DNA of 64,000 nt from an uncultured Ectothiorhodospiraceae bacterium (GCA_913055615.1 CAJXKK010000002.1:1-64000), one strand, 5' to 3'. Counted from the first letter of the stretch, positions 19,679-31,044 are shown. Translations and numbers: made by a program. The notes: generated from the letters alone by a model not told the origin.

Positions 19679-19755
19679 TGCGGGGTGGAGCAGTCTGGCA
19701 GCTCGTCGGGCTCATAACCCGAAGGTCGCAGGTTCGAATCCTGCCCCCGCTACCA
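19679..19755 (+). tRNA. Initiator tRNA-fMet(CAT)
   Basis: A 77-base tRNA with CCA encoded. Initiator features are three G-C pairs in the anticodon stem (GGG-CTCATAA-CCC) and no Watson-Crick pair at 1-72. As I align it, position 1 is T and 72 is T, instead of the usual C and A. The location upstream of rimP-nusA matches E. coli metY. Confidence 0.95.
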
Positions 19756-19774
19756 GAATTTCGGGATTCTCGAG

Positions 19775-19798
19775 AGGCCCCTTTTCAGGGGCCTTTTT
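19775..19798 (+). terminator. Rho-independent terminator between tRNA-fMet and rimP
   Basis: AGGCCCC / GGGGCCT form a perfect 7-bp stem with a 6-base loop, followed by a run of five T. It lies 19 bases after the tRNA and 46 bases before rimP. No promoter is visible between it and rimP, so it may act as an attenuator for the nusA-infB operon. Confidence 0.75.
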
Positions 19799-19844
19799 AT
19801 TCCCGGCGGAAAAAATTTCGACGGGCTTCGATCGGGGTGTCGCA

Positions 19845-20306
19845 ATGCAGCGTGCGTCCAGCGCGATTCTCGGCTGTGTCGAGCCGGTCGTCAGCGGCAT
19901 GGGCTACGAACTCGTCGGCGTGGAATACGGCGGCGGCCCCGGTAACGGCCTGCTGCGGATCTACATCGACGCCCCGGAGGGGGTCGATGTGGATGACTGC
20001 GCGGCGGTCAGCGAACGGGTGTCGGCCGCTCTCGATGTCGATGAGCCGATCCGCGACGCCTACACGCTGGAAGTCTCGTCGCCGGGGATCAATCGGCCGT
20101 TGTTCGAGGCGGCCGATTTCGAACGTTTCTCGGGGCAGCAGGCTTTCGTGCGGATATCCGCCGGCGCCATCCCCGAGGGCCGCAAGCGCTTCAAGGGCGT
20201 GCTCGGTGGTCTGGAAGGGGGCGAGCTCCTGATCGAGGTTGATGACGAGACGTGGCGGTTACCGCTGGACGCCGTTGAAGAGGCACACCTGGTCGTGGAA
20301 CTTTGA
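19845..20306 (+). CDS. rimP: Ribosome maturation factor RimP
   Basis: Helps assemble the 30S subunit. It has 153 residues in two domains: an N-terminal alpha/beta domain (to about residue 85; core YELVGVEY, LLRIYID, LEVSSPGINRPL) and a C-terminal beta-barrel that binds uS12. A GGGGTG ribosome site is 6-11 bases before the ATG. It is the first protein gene of the rimP-nusA-infB-rbfA-truB operon. The upstream terminator-like hairpin suggests regulated read-through. Confidence 0.95.
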   Translation: MQRASSAILGCVEPVVSGMGYELVGVEYGGGPGNGLLRIYIDAPEGVDVDDCAAVSERVSAALDVDEPIRDAYTLEVSSPGINRPLFEAADFERFSGQQAFVRISAGAIPEGRKRFKGVLGGLEGGELLIEVDDETWRLPLDAVEEAHLVVEL

Positions 20307-20345
20307 CGCGCCCATTTCGCAATTCGCTGTTTGAGTGGCAAGGGT

Positions 20346-21869
20346 ATGAATAAAGACATCCTGCTCGTGGTCGACACCGTTTCGAATGAAAAGGCGGTCG
20401 ACAAGGAAGTAATCTTCGAGGCGCTGGAATCCGCGCTCGCATCGGCTACCCGCAAGAAGCACGGGGGCGACATCGACGCGCGCGTGTCGATCGACAGGGA
20501 AACGGGTGACTATGAGGCGTTCCGCCTCTGGGAGGTCGTCGACGACGATTACGAACAGGACGCGCCGACCCGGCAGATCTCTGTGTCGGCCGCACGCGCC
20601 GATGAGCCGGAAAAGGAAGTCGGTGAGTTCGTCGAGGAGCCGATGGAACCGGTCGAATTCGGCCGTATCGCCGCGCAGACGGCGAAACAGGTCATCGTGC
20701 AGAAGGTGCGCGAGGCGGAACGCGAGCGCGTCGCCGACGCGTACCGCGAGCGCGTCGGCGAACTCCTGATGGGGATCGTCAAGCGGGTCGAGCGTTCGGG
20801 GATGTACCTGGATCTCGGCAACAATGCCGAGGCGTTCGTGCCACGCGAGGAGATGATCCCGCGCGAGGCCGTGCGCCCGGGCGATCGCGTCCGTGGTTTC
20901 CTCAAGGATGTCCGTAACGAGGCGCGCGGCCCGCAGCTGTTCGTGAGCCGTACGGCGCCACAGTTGCTGATCGAGTTGTTCAAGCTCGAGGTGCCGGAGG
21001 TCGGGCAGGGCCTGATCGAGATCAAGGGCGCGGCACGCGATCCGGGCCTGCGGGCCAAGATCGCGGTGCTGTCGAAGGATCCGCGCCTCGATCCCGTTGG
21101 CGCCTGTGTCGGTATGCGCGGTTCGCGGGTGCAGACGGTTTCCAATGAGCTCGCCGGCGAGCGGGTTGATATCATCCTCTGGGACGAGAACCCCGCGCAG
21201 TTCGTGATCAACGCGATGTCGCCGGCCGACGTGACCTCCATCGTGGTCGATGAAGACAAGAACACGATGGATCTGGTGATTGAGTCGGAGAAGCTGTCGC
21301 TCGCGATCGGCCGCAACGGCCAGAACGTCCGCCTGGCGAGCGAGCTGACCGGCTGGACGCTGAACGTCATGGACGAACAGCAGGCCGAGGAGAAAACGGA
21401 ACAGGAGTCGCAGACGACGCGGCAGATGTTCCAGGACCAGCTCACGGTCGACGAGGAAGTCGCGAGTATCCTGGTGCAGGAGGGCTTCACGAGTACCGAG
21501 GAGGTCGCCTATGTCCCGGAGTCGGAACTGCTCGAGATCGAGGAATTCGACGAAGATATCGTCGCCGAACTGCGTAACCGCGCGCGTGATGCGCTGCTGA
21601 CGAAGGCGATCGCGGGTGAAGAAGCGCTGGGTGGCAATGAGCCGAGCGCCGAGTTGCAGGGCATGGAGGGCATGGAGCCGGCGATCGCGTGGAAACTCGC
21701 GGCGCAGGGCATCACGACCCTCGACGATCTCGCGGAACAGTCCGTGGACGATCTCCTGGAGATCGACGGGATCGAACAGGAGTGGGCTGCGCGCATGATC
21801 ATGAAGGCACGCGAACCCTGGTTTGCCGAAGAGCAGACCGAAGAGGCCACCACCGGGCAGCCGGGGTGA
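20346..21869 (+). CDS. nusA: Transcription termination/antitermination factor NusA
   Basis: RNA polymerase-binding factor for pausing, termination and antitermination. It has 507 residues from ATG 20346, where [16 protein letters not shown] aligns with the family start. Order: N-terminal polymerase-binding domain (1-130), S1 domain (about 135-200, [16 protein letters not shown]), two KH domains (about 200-345, [15 protein letters not shown] and [13 protein letters not shown]), then two acidic C-terminal repeats. The AAGGG upstream is only about 1 base from the ATG, which is too close for a good ribosome site; an in-frame TTG at 20331 is an alternative start. Confidence 0.95.
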   Translation: MNKDILLVVDTVSNEKAVDKEVIFEALESALASATRKKHGGDIDARVSIDRETGDYEAFRLWEVVDDDYEQDAPTRQISVSAARADEPEKEVGEFVEEPMEPVEFGRIAAQTAKQVIVQKVREAERERVADAYRERVGELLMGIVKRVERSGMYLDLGNNAEAFVPREEMIPREAVRPGDRVRGFLKDVRNEARGPQLFVSRTAPQLLIELFKLEVPEVGQGLIEIKGAARDPGLRAKIAVLSKDPRLDPVGACVGMRGSRVQTVSNELAGERVDIILWDENPAQFVINAMSPADVTSIVVDEDKNTMDLVIESEKLSLAIGRNGQNVRLASELTGWTLNVMDEQQAEEKTEQESQTTRQMFQDQLTVDEEVASILVQEGFTSTEEVAYVPESELLEIEEFDEDIVAELRNRARDALLTKAIAGEEALGGNEPSAELQGMEGMEPAIAWKLAAQGITTLDDLAEQSVDDLLEIDGIEQEWAARMIMKAREPWFAEEQTEEATTGQPG

Positions 21870-21962
21870 GCCGCCTGCCGGCCCAGGGCTGGCGGAAGCG
21901 ACGGGGCGCCCGCATCGGCGGGGCCGATCGGGTCAAACCCGGTGGTATGAAGGGGTGAATGC

Positions 21963-24554
21963 ATGGCAGAGGTGACCGTCAAGCAACTGGCAGGTGTGGT
22001 CGGCACGCCGGTCGAGCGTCTGCTCGAGCAGCTCGGTGAAGCCGGCGTCGGCAAGTCGAGTGCCGAGGACACGGTCAACGATGAAGAGAAGATGAAGCTC
22101 CTCGAGTACCTGCGGCAGTCGCACGGCCGCACGGGTACGACCGGGGCCGGCGAATCGGGCGATTCGAGTCAGATCACCCTGCGCCGCAAACGCACCAGCG
22201 AACTCAAGGTCGGCGGCTCCGGCGGGCGCAAGGCCGTGAACGTCGAGGTTCGTGGCAAGCGCACGTACGTCAAGCGCAGCGTGGCGACGGGCGCCGATCA
22301 GGAAAAACGCGAGCAGGCCGAGGCCGAGCGCCAGCGCAAAGAGGCGGAGCTGCGCGAGCAGGAAGAGAAACGACAGGCGGCCGAAGAGGCCAAGCGCGCC
22401 GAAGAAGAACGCCAGCGCCAGGAGCGCGAGGAAGCGCAGCGCCGCGCCCAGGAAGAGGAAGAGCGGCAGAAGCGCGAGGCCGAGGAGCAGGCGCGGCGCG
22501 AGGCCGAAGAGAAGGAGCGCCAGGAGCGGGCGCAGACGGCGGCGCCGGCCGAGCCGGCACCGGCGGGCCCGGCGCCAGACAGCAGTGCCAAACCGGCCCG
22601 TGGCCGCGATGACCGCCGGCGCGGCGGCAAACGCCGTGGCGCCAAGGGCGACGACGATACGGCCAAAGGTCCGGACGAACTCCACGTCGCCAAGGGTAAA
22701 TCGGGCAAGCGGCGCGACAAGAAACAGAAGACCTCGCGCGCGGCCCCGGTGCACACGGGGGCGAAACATGGCTTCGAGAAACCGACTGCACCGGTCAAGC
22801 GCGAGGTGTCCGTCCCCGAGACGATCACTGTTGGCGAGCTGGCGAACCAGATGGCCGTCAAGGCGCCGCAGCTGATCAAGGCCCTGATGGGCATGGGTGT
22901 CATGGCCACGATCAATCAGACGCTCGATCAGGAAACGGCGCTGCTGCTGGTCGAGGAGATGGGCCATACGCCGGTCCCGCAGTCCGAAAGCGATGTGGAA
23001 GAGGCGCTGACCCAGGATGTGGTGCCGGAGCAGACGGCGCAACCGGTCGCACGCCCGCCGGTGATTACGGTCATGGGCCATGTCGACCATGGCAAGACAT
23101 CACTGCTCGACTATATCCGTCGCACGAAGGTGACCGCGGGCGAGGCCGGGGGCATTACCCAGCATATCGGCGCCTACCACGTCGAGACGCCCAACGGTAC
23201 GGTGACCTTCCTGGACACACCGGGACATGCGGCATTCACCGCCATGCGTGCACGCGGCGCGCAGGCGACCGATATCGTGGTGCTGGTCGTCGCCGCCGAT
23301 GACGGTGTCAAGCCGCAGACCATCGAGGCGATCCAGCACGCGCGTGCGGCCGGCGTGCCGCTGGTGGTGGCCGTCAACAAGATCGACAAGGAAGGCGCCG
23401 ATCTGGATCGGGTCCGCAACGACCTGTCCCAGCACGAGGTGATCTCCGAGGATTGGGGCGGCGATACGATCTTTGCCAACGTCTCGGCGCTCAAGGGCGA
23501 GGGGATCGACGGTCTGATCGATTCGATTCTCCTGCAGGCCGAGGTGCTGGAACTGAAGGCGCCGCCGGAAGGCCCGGCGCGGGGCGTCGTGGTCGAGGCC
23601 ACGGTCGAGAAGGGCCGTGGGCCGGTCGCCACCGTACTCGTGCAGAGCGGCCGACTGCACCGTGGCGATATCGTGCTCTGTGGCAGCGAGTATGGCCGTG
23701 TGCGCGCCATGTTCGATGAGGCCGGCAAGAAGCTGGACTCCGCCGGGCCGTCCATGCCGGCGGTGGTTCTGGGTCTGTCGAACGCGCCCGGCGCGGGCGA
23801 TGATATGGCGGTCGTGGCCGATGAGCGCAAGGCGCGCGAACTGGCGGAATTCCGGCGCGAGCGCTCGCGCGACCAGCGCCTCGCCCAGCGCCAGGCAACC
23901 TCGGCCGAGGACATCTTCTCGCAGATCCGCGAGGACGAGACCAAGGTCATCAACTGTGTGGTCAAGGCCGACGTCCAGGGCAGTTACGAGGCCCTGCGGG
24001 ATTCGCTGGAGAAACTCTCCGGCGATGAGGTGAAGGTCAAGGTGATTGGCGGCGGGGTCGGCGGTATCAATGAATCCGACGTCAATCTGGCGATCGCCTC
24101 GAACGCGATCCTGGTCGGATTCAATACCCGTGCGGATTCGGCCGCCCGCAAACTGGTCGATGAGCATGATATCGAGGTGCGGTATCACAGCGTGATCTAC
24201 GACGTGATCGATGTCGTCAAGGCGCAGATCGGCGGCATGCTCGAGCCCGAGATCCGCGAGCAGATCATCGGCCTCGCCGAAGTCAAGGACGTGTTCAAGT
24301 CGCCGAAGTTCGGCCAGATCGCCGGCTGTCTCGTGGTTGATGGAGCGGTCCGCAAGAGTTCTCCGATCCGCGTACTGCGCGACAACGTCGTGATCTACGA
24401 GGGCGAGCTCGAATCGCTGCGGCGCTTCAAGGACGATGTCAACGAGGTCCGCATGGGCACCGAGTGCGGTATCGGCGTGCGCAATTACTCCGATGTGCGC
24501 GCGGGTGACCAGATCGAGGTCTTCGAGCGCACCGAGGTGGCCCGGACGGTCTGA
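21963..24554 (+). CDS. infB: Translation initiation factor IF-2
   Basis: GTPase that brings fMet-tRNA to the ribosome. It has 863 residues. The N-terminus has an IF2-N domain (about 1-55), then a charged Glu/Arg/Lys coiled-coil (about 110-200) and a Pro/Ala/basic linker. A second IF2-N-like domain lies near 280-330. The G domain has GHVDHGKT at 372-379, DTPGH from 418 and NKID at 472-475; domains II, III and the fMet-binding C2 follow. GAAGGGGTG precedes the ATG. Confidence 0.97.
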   Translation: MAEVTVKQLAGVVGTPVERLLEQLGEAGVGKSSAEDTVNDEEKMKLLEYLRQSHGRTGTTGAGESGDSSQITLRRKRTSELKVGGSGGRKAVNVEVRGKRTYVKRSVATGADQEKREQAEAERQRKEAELREQEEKRQAAEEAKRAEEERQRQEREEAQRRAQEEEERQKREAEEQARREAEEKERQERAQTAAPAEPAPAGPAPDSSAKPARGRDDRRRGGKRRGAKGDDDTAKGPDELHVAKGKSGKRRDKKQKTSRAAPVHTGAKHGFEKPTAPVKREVSVPETITVGELANQMAVKAPQLIKALMGMGVMATINQTLDQETALLLVEEMGHTPVPQSESDVEEALTQDVVPEQTAQPVARPPVITVMGHVDHGKTSLLDYIRRTKVTAGEAGGITQHIGAYHVETPNGTVTFLDTPGHAAFTAMRARGAQATDIVVLVVAADDGVKPQTIEAIQHARAAGVPLVVAVNKIDKEGADLDRVRNDLSQHEVISEDWGGDTIFANVSALKGEGIDGLIDSILLQAEVLELKAPPEGPARGVVVEATVEKGRGPVATVLVQSGRLHRGDIVLCGSEYGRVRAMFDEAGKKLDSAGPSMPAVVLGLSNAPGAGDDMAVVADERKARELAEFRRERSRDQRLAQRQATSAEDIFSQIREDETKVINCVVKADVQGSYEALRDSLEKLSGDEVKVKVIGGGVGGINESDVNLAIASNAILVGFNTRADSAARKLVDEHDIEVRYHSVIYDVIDVVKAQIGGMLEPEIREQIIGLAEVKDVFKSPKFGQIAGCLVVDGAVRKSSPIRVLRDNVVIYEGELESLRRFKDDVNEVRMGTECGIGVRNYSDVRAGDQIEVFERTEVARTV

Positions 24555-24559
24555 CGTCG

Positions 24560-24919
24560 ATGCCCCGTGATTATCCGCGCCGTTACCGTGTCGCCGACCA
24601 GATCCAGCGCGAACTCGGTGGTCTGATCCGGACCGTCAAAGACCCGCGCATGGCGGGTATGGTGACGGTTTCGAGCGTGGACGTAAGCCCCGATCTGGGC
24701 CACGCCAAGGTGTTCGTGACGGTACTGGAAACGGACGACCCCGAAACGACGGTGGCGGCGCTCAATCGGGCCTCCGGCTTCCTGCGCGGGCGGCTTGGGG
24801 GACGACTGGAACTGCGCTCGGTCCCGCGCCTTGTTTTCCGGTACGACGCGAGCCTCGACCGGGTCGATCGCGTTGAGCGGCTGTTGCGCGAGGAGCGCGA
24901 CAGGCACGACGACGACTGA
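24560..24919 (+). CDS. rbfA: Ribosome-binding factor A
   Basis: KH-like cold-adaptation factor for 16S rRNA 5'-end maturation. It has 119 residues, beginning PRDYPRRYRVADQIQRELG. The KH-type AxG-kinked segment is seen as ALNRASGFLRGRLG near 72-85, and FRYDASLDRVDRVERLL closes the domain. It starts 5 bases after infB. The tail is charged and short. Confidence 0.95.
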   Translation: MPRDYPRRYRVADQIQRELGGLIRTVKDPRMAGMVTVSSVDVSPDLGHAKVFVTVLETDDPETTVAALNRASGFLRGRLGGRLELRSVPRLVFRYDASLDRVDRVERLLREERDRHDDD

Positions 24920-24934
24920 TCCGGAGTCCAGGCT

Positions 24935-25858
24935 TTGGGGCGACGCAATAAGCGCGGGCGCGCAGTGCACGGCATCCTCCTGCTGGACAAACCGGCGGGG
25001 ATTTCGTCGAACGGGGCGCTGCAGCGTGTCAAACGCCTGTTCGATGCCTCGAGGGCGGGGCACACGGGCAGCCTGGATCCGCTTGCGACCGGCCTGTTGC
25101 CGATCTGCCTCGGCGAGGCGACCAAGGTGTCGGCGTTCCTGCTCGAGGCGGACAAACGGTACCGATTCACGGCGCGCCTGGGTGAAGCGACCGACAGCGG
25201 CGATGCCGACGGGGAACTCCTCGCAACGCGCCCGGTCGACGGGATCGACACGGCCCGTATCGAGGCCGCGCTGGATGGACTGCGCGGAGAGATCGAGCAG
25301 CTGCCCCCCATGCACTCGGCGCTTAAGCACGCTGGCCGGCCGCTGTACGAGTATGCGCGCCGCGGGATCGAGATCGAGCGCGGCCCGAGGCCGACCGTGA
25401 TCCATCGCCTGGAACTGCTGGACTTCGACGGGCGCGACGCACGTTTGGAGGTCCATTGCGCCAAGGGCACCTACGTGCGCACGCTGGCAGAGGACCTCGG
25501 GGCGGCGCTCGGCTGCGGGGCGCATGTGACGGCGTTGCGCCGCACCGGCGCCGGCCCGTTTGGCGACGAGGCCCTGATTACGCCGGCAGAGCTCGAGGCG
25601 GACGCGGCGGCCGAAGGCGGCGGTCCCGAGCGCCTCGATCGCCATCTGCTGCCGGTCGACAGCGCCCTGATGGCTTGGCCGCGGCTCGATCTCGGTCCGG
25701 ACCTGGCCGGTTTTATCCGCCAGGGCCAGGCGGTGCAGGTGCCGCGGGCCCCGACCGCCGGCCTGGTGCGGCTTTATGGGCGTGACGAGGGGTTTCTCGG
25801 CATGGGCCGGATCGCCAGCGACGGCCGGGTGGCGCCCAAACGCCTCATGAACCTTTGA
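24935..25858 (+). CDS. truB: tRNA pseudouridine-55 synthase
   Basis: Makes pseudouridine 55 in the T-loop of tRNAs. It has 307 residues. Catalytic Asp48 is in GHTGSLDPLATG, with the same number as in E. coli. LLLDKPAGISSN is the N-terminal motif and KGTYVRTLAEDLG lies near 180. A C-terminal PUA-like part follows. I chose TTG 24935 because CCGGAG lies 6-14 bases upstream; GTG 24965 is the alternative. Confidence 0.95.
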   Translation: MGRRNKRGRAVHGILLLDKPAGISSNGALQRVKRLFDASRAGHTGSLDPLATGLLPICLGEATKVSAFLLEADKRYRFTARLGEATDSGDADGELLATRPVDGIDTARIEAALDGLRGEIEQLPPMHSALKHAGRPLYEYARRGIEIERGPRPTVIHRLELLDFDGRDARLEVHCAKGTYVRTLAEDLGAALGCGAHVTALRRTGAGPFGDEALITPAELEADAAAEGGGPERLDRHLLPVDSALMAWPRLDLGPDLAGFIRQGQAVQVPRAPTAGLVRLYGRDEGFLGMGRIASDGRVAPKRLMNL

Positions 25859-25878
25859 AAAGAAGCGTATTCCCCGTC

Positions 25879-25906
25879 TTGTGCGGCCCCTCGCGGCTGT
25901 TACAAT
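25879..25906 (+). promoter_or_regulatory. Predicted sigma-70 promoter for rpsO-pnp
   Basis: TTGTGC (25879-25884), a 16-base spacer and TACAAT (25901-25906) lie in the 87-base truB-rpsO spacer. The -10 box is strong and the -35 box partial. Transcription would begin about 35 bases before the rpsO ATG. Confidence 0.55.
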
Positions 25907-25945
25907 AGGGGTTTGTCCGGAGTTGGTTTGAGGAGCAACTGAGCG

Positions 25946-26218
25946 ATGTCCTGTCTGAGTGCCGAAGAGAAGGCCAAGATCGTCGAGAAACATGGTCGTG
26001 AGGAAGGCGATACCGGTTCGCCCGAGGTGCAGGTGGCCCTGCTGTCCGCACGTATTTCCCACCTGACCGAGCATTTCGGCACCCACAAGCACGATCATCA
26101 TTCGCGCCGCGGGTTGCTGAAGATGGTGAGCCAGCGCCGCAAGATGCTGGACTATCTAAAACGCAATGATCGCCAGCGTTATCAGGATCTGATTCAGCAA
26201 CTCGGTCTGCGTCGCTGA
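25946..26218 (+). CDS. rpsO: Small ribosomal subunit protein uS15
   Basis: Binds 16S rRNA helices in the platform. It has 90 residues, the usual length. Motifs are [17 protein letters not shown], the [12 protein letters not shown] loop and [10 protein letters not shown]. The AGGAG site is 10-14 bases upstream of the ATG. It is followed by pnp after only 26 bases. In E. coli uS15 represses its own mRNA through a leader pseudoknot; the leader here is too short and too uncertain to judge. Confidence 0.97.
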   Translation: MSCLSAEEKAKIVEKHGREEGDTGSPEVQVALLSARISHLTEHFGTHKHDHHSRRGLLKMVSQRRKMLDYLKRNDRQRYQDLIQQLGLRR

Positions 26219-26244
26219 TCCCGCCTTCGATCCGGAGAACAACA

Positions 26245-28332
26245 TTGTCAGTGCATCGTAAAGAATTCCAGTACGGCGACCAGACGGTACGGCTCGAGAC
26301 CGGCAAGGTCGCGCGGCAGGCGTCGGGCGCGGTATGGGTCAACATGTCGGATACGGTGGTACTCGTCACTGCCGTCGGCCGGCGTGAAGCGGATCCGGGC
26401 AAGCCGTTTTTCCCGCTGACCATCAATTATCAGGAACGGACGTATGCCGCCGGCAAAGTGCCTGGCGGCTTCTTCAAGCGCGAAGGCCGTCCAACCGAGA
26501 AAGAAACGCTCACCTCCCGCCTCATCGACCGTCCGATCCGCCCGCTCTTCCCGAAAGGTTTCACCAACGAGGTCCAGGTCATCGCGACGGTCATGTCGAT
26601 GAATCCGGAAGTCGACCCGGATATCCCGGCCATGATCGGCGCCTCCGCGGCGCTGGCGCTGTCGGGCATGCCGTTTGCGGGTCCGATTGGCGGCGCGCGG
26701 GTTGGCTACCGCGACGGCGAGTACATGCTCAACCCCTCGCGCAGTGCGCTCGCGGAATCGGAACTCGACCTGGTCGTCGCCGGAACGGAGAAGGCCGTGC
26801 TGATGGTCGAGTCGGAGGCGCAGATGCTCCCTGAGGAGACCATGCTCGGGGCCGTGACCTGGGGTCATGAGCAGATGCAGGTCGCGATCAACGCCATCAA
26901 CGAACTGGTGGGCGAGGCCGGTGCTCCGAAATGGGACTGGCAGGCGAAGGAGCGCGACACTGCCCTCGACAGCGCGGTGGCGGATGCCTGCGAAGCCGAA
27001 CTCGGCAAGGCCTATGAGGTTTCGGACAAGCTCGAACGCCAGGAACGCGTGGGCGAACTGCGCAATTCCGTGATCGAGCAGCTGGCCGGGACCGAGGACG
27101 CAGAGTGGTCCGCCGACGAGGTCAAGGAGGCCTTCGGCGCCCTCGAGAAGAAGCTGGTGCGTGGCCGTATCATCGACGGCCAACCCCGGATCGACGGGCG
27201 CGACAACCGCAGCATTCGCCCGATCGAGGTGGAGACCAGTTGCCTGCCGCGCACGCATGGCTCATCGATCTTCACCCGCGGCGAGACCCAGGCGGTCGTG
27301 GTAGCGACCCTGGGCACGGGTCGTGATGCGCAGTTCGTGGACGCTCTCGAGGGCGAATACCGCGAGCCGTTCATGCTGCATTACAATTTCCCGCCGTACT
27401 GCGTCGGTGAGACCGGCTTCATGGCGGGTCCGAAGCGCCGCGAGATCGGGCATGGCAAACTCGCCAAGCGCGGTATCTCCGGTGTCATGCCGAGCGATGA
27501 CGATTTCCCGTACACCATTCGCGTGGTGTCGGAGATCACGGAGTCCAACGGCTCCAGCTCGATGGCGAGCGTCTGCGGCACCAGCCTGGCGCTGATGGAT
27601 GCGGGCGTGCCGATCAAGGCCCCGGTGGCGGGCATCGCCATGGGCCTGATCAAGGAAGAGAACGGATTCGCCGTGCTGTCCGATATCCTCGGCGACGAGG
27701 ACCACCTGGGCGACATGGACTTCAAGGTCGCGGGCAGTGAGCAGGGCGTAACCGCGCTGCAGATGGACATCAAGATCGATGGCATCACCCGCGAGATCAT
27801 GGAGCAGGCGCTGGAGCAGGCGCGCGAGGGGCGCCTCCATATCCTCGGGATCATGAATCAGGAGATTGGCGCGGCCCGCACCGAGCTCTCCGAGTACGCA
27901 CCGCGGTTCATCACCGTCAAGATCGATCCGGAGAAGATCGCCTCGGTGATCGGCAAGGGCGGCTCCGTAATCCGCGCGATGACCGAAGAGACCGGCGCCA
28001 CGATTGATATCGGCGACGATGGCCTGATCAAGATCGCCTCCGCCGACAAGGCGGCAGCCGAAGAGGCGAAGCGGCGGATTGAGCAGCTGACCGCGGATGT
28101 CGAGGTCGGGAGCGTTTACGAAGGCCGGGTCGCCAAGATCATGGACTTCGGCGCCTTCGTGAATATCCTGCCCGGTAAGGACGGACTCGTGCATATCTCC
28201 CAGATATCCGAGGAACGCGTGCAGAGCGTCACCGATAAGCTGGCCGAGGGCGATACCGTCCGGGTGAAGGTGCTGGAGGTGGACAAGCAGGGCCGGATCC
28301 GGCTGTCGATGAAGGCCGTCGACGCCGCCTGA
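26245..28332 (+). CDS. pnp: Polyribonucleotide nucleotidyltransferase (PNPase)
   Basis: 3'-5' phosphorolytic exoribonuclease and degradosome component. It has 695 residues. It contains two RNase PH-like domains (about 1-215 and 310-540; active-site loop [13 protein letters not shown], metal loop [10 protein letters not shown]), a KH domain ([14 protein letters not shown], near 555-568) and an S1 domain ([18 protein letters not shown] to the end). I chose TTG 26245, with CCGGAG 8-13 bases upstream; GTG 26251 is possible. The spacer from rpsO is 26 bases and holds no hairpin. Confidence 0.96.
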   Translation: MSVHRKEFQYGDQTVRLETGKVARQASGAVWVNMSDTVVLVTAVGRREADPGKPFFPLTINYQERTYAAGKVPGGFFKREGRPTEKETLTSRLIDRPIRPLFPKGFTNEVQVIATVMSMNPEVDPDIPAMIGASAALALSGMPFAGPIGGARVGYRDGEYMLNPSRSALAESELDLVVAGTEKAVLMVESEAQMLPEETMLGAVTWGHEQMQVAINAINELVGEAGAPKWDWQAKERDTALDSAVADACEAELGKAYEVSDKLERQERVGELRNSVIEQLAGTEDAEWSADEVKEAFGALEKKLVRGRIIDGQPRIDGRDNRSIRPIEVETSCLPRTHGSSIFTRGETQAVVVATLGTGRDAQFVDALEGEYREPFMLHYNFPPYCVGETGFMAGPKRREIGHGKLAKRGISGVMPSDDDFPYTIRVVSEITESNGSSSMASVCGTSLALMDAGVPIKAPVAGIAMGLIKEENGFAVLSDILGDEDHLGDMDFKVAGSEQGVTALQMDIKIDGITREIMEQALEQAREGRLHILGIMNQEIGAARTELSEYAPRFITVKIDPEKIASVIGKGGSVIRAMTEETGATIDIGDDGLIKIASADKAAAEEAKRRIEQLTADVEVGSVYEGRVAKIMDFGAFVNILPGKDGLVHISQISEERVQSVTDKLAEGDTVRVKVLEVDKQGRIRLSMKAVDAA

Positions 28333-28354
28333 CCGGATACGGATCCACTGCCAG

Positions 28355-28384
28355 AAAAAGGGGCCGGTTGGGCCCCTTTTTTTT
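28355..28384 (+). terminator. Rho-independent terminator after pnp
   Basis: A perfect 11-bp stem (AAAAAGGGGCC / GGCCCCTTTTT) with a 5-base loop ends in a long T-run. The A-run at its 5' side makes it look bidirectional, but no gene converges on it. Confidence 0.93.
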
Positions 28385-28513
28385 GACCGTGGGGACCTCG
28401 GCGCAAATGGGTCGGGTCGGACGAATCGATCCGGCAGGCCCATACGAAGGCTATTGCTGTCGCGGGGCCGCGCGGACTGTTGAGGTTGCGGCGCCGCGCC
28501 CCGATATTGGTAG

Positions 28514-29721
<1,208 letters not shown>

Positions 29722-29726
29722 CGCGC

Positions 29727-30356
29727 TCAGCGCGGCACGGGCGTCGCCTTGACCAGGGGTTCGAGGGTCGGCCACACGTTATCGAGGATAACGGCGTGGC
29801 CCTCCGCGTTCGGGTGGATGCCGTCGTCCTGCATGAACTCGCGGCGCTCGCCGACGCCCTCGAGTACGCGCGGGACGAGTGCGACGCCGGTCGTGTCGGC
29901 GAGTCCCTCGTAGACGCCGATAAAGCGCTCGATGTACGCGCGCCCGTAGTTGGGCGGCAGGCGAATGCCGAGCAGGAGAACGCGGGCGTCGGCCTCTCGG
30001 GCGCGCTCGATCATCGCTTGCAGGTTGCCGCGCATGGCATCCAGCGGCTGCCCGCGAAGACCGTCGTTGCCGCCGAGTTCGATGATGACGATCGCGGGCC
30101 CGTGGCGCTCCAGCGCGTCGGGGAGGCGCGACCGGCCGCCGCTGGTGGTATCGCCGGTGATACTCGCGTTGACCACCTGATGCGGGTAGTTTTCGGCCTC
30201 GAGGCGAGCGCTGAGGCGGCCGACCCAACCGTCCTCCACGGCGACACCGTAACCGGCACTGATACTGTCGCCGAGCACGAGGATGGTCGGCCGATCGTCG
30301 CCGGCGGCCAGTGGCAGCGACGCCAGCAGCAGGACAAGCACAAGGACCAGACGCAT
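29727..30356 (-). CDS. tesA: Periplasmic GDSL lysophospholipase/thioesterase TesA
   Basis: Multifunctional esterase (acyl-CoA thioesterase I / lysophospholipase / arylesterase type). It has 209 residues with a signal peptide (about 1-19, LVLVLLLASLPLAAG). SGNH blocks are: Ser31 in LGDSIS; Gly in ITGDTTSGG; Asn in ELGGND; Asp and His in DGIHPN near 178-183. The frame is open far upstream, but that part is antisense to ybbA-ybbP. Its ATG overlaps the ybbA ATG in the palindrome CATG. The divergent tesA/ybbA-ybbP order is the same as in E. coli. Confidence 0.93.
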   Translation of the reverse strand: MRLVLVLVLLLASLPLAAGDDRPTILVLGDSISAGYGVAVEDGWVGRLSARLEAENYPHQVVNASITGDTTSGGRSRLPDALERHGPAIVIIELGGNDGLRGQPLDAMRGNLQAMIERAREADARVLLLGIRLPPNYGRAYIERFIGVYEGLADTTGVALVPRVLEGVGERREFMQDDGIHPNAEGHAVILDNVWPTLEPLVKATPVPR

Positions 30357-31044
30357 GGGTGATGACTCCGCAACGATCCTGAAGGCGAGCAACCTGACGC
30401 GGCGCGTGGGTGGCCCCGACACAGGCCTCACCATTCTGGACGCAATCGCGCTCGAAGTCCCGCGGGGGGAGGCGGTCGCGGTGCTCGGGCCATCGGGCTC
30501 CGGCAAATCGACCCTGCTGGGGCTACTGGCCGGGCTCGACGCGCCGAGCGCGGGTGATGTCGAGCTGTTCGGGCAGTCGCTGTCGGCGCTCGATGAGGAT
30601 GGCCGCGCGGCGCTGCGGGCCGGGCGCGTGGGGTTCGTATTCCAGTCATTCCAGCTCGTACCGGGACTGAGTGCGCTGGAGAATGTGATGCTGCCGCTCG
30701 AACTGGCGGACCGATCCGATGTCGCCGCGACGGCACAGGCCGCGCTGGAACAGGTCGGGCTGGGCGCCCGCCTGCGCCATCGCCCGAACGAACTGTCCGG
30801 CGGCGAGCAGCAGCGGGTGGCACTGGCGCGCGCGTTCGCCCCCGACCCGCAGCTGCTGTTCGCGGACGAACCGACCGGCAATCTCGACGGCCGTACCGGG
30901 GCGGCCGTGATCGATCGTCTGTTCGAACTGCGCGAGGAGCGCGGCACAACCCTCGTGCTCGTGACCCATGACGAGGCGGTGGCCCGGCGCTGTGACCGGC
31001 GCCTGCGCATGGACGACGGTCGTCTCACGGAGGCCGTGGCGTGA
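30355..31044 (+). CDS. ybbA: ABC transporter ATP-binding protein (LolD/YbbA family)
   Basis: ATPase of a MacB/LolD-type exporter or lipoprotein-handling complex. It has 229 residues. Walker A GPSGSGKST is at 45-53, the Q-loop is in VFQSFQLVPGLSA, the signature is LSGGEQQRVALARA and Walker B is LLFADEPTGNLD, then an H-loop in LVTHDEAV. It pairs with ybbP, which starts in a 4-base GTGA overlap. Substrate unknown; E. coli YbbAP is likewise poorly defined. Confidence 0.93.
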   Translation: MGDDSATILKASNLTRRVGGPDTGLTILDAIALEVPRGEAVAVLGPSGSGKSTLLGLLAGLDAPSAGDVELFGQSLSALDEDGRAALRAGRVGFVFQSFQLVPGLSALENVMLPLELADRSDVAATAQAALEQVGLGARLRHRPNELSGGEQQRVALARAFAPDPQLLFADEPTGNLDGRTGAAVIDRLFELREERGTTLVLVTHDEAVARRCDRRLRMDDGRLTEAVA

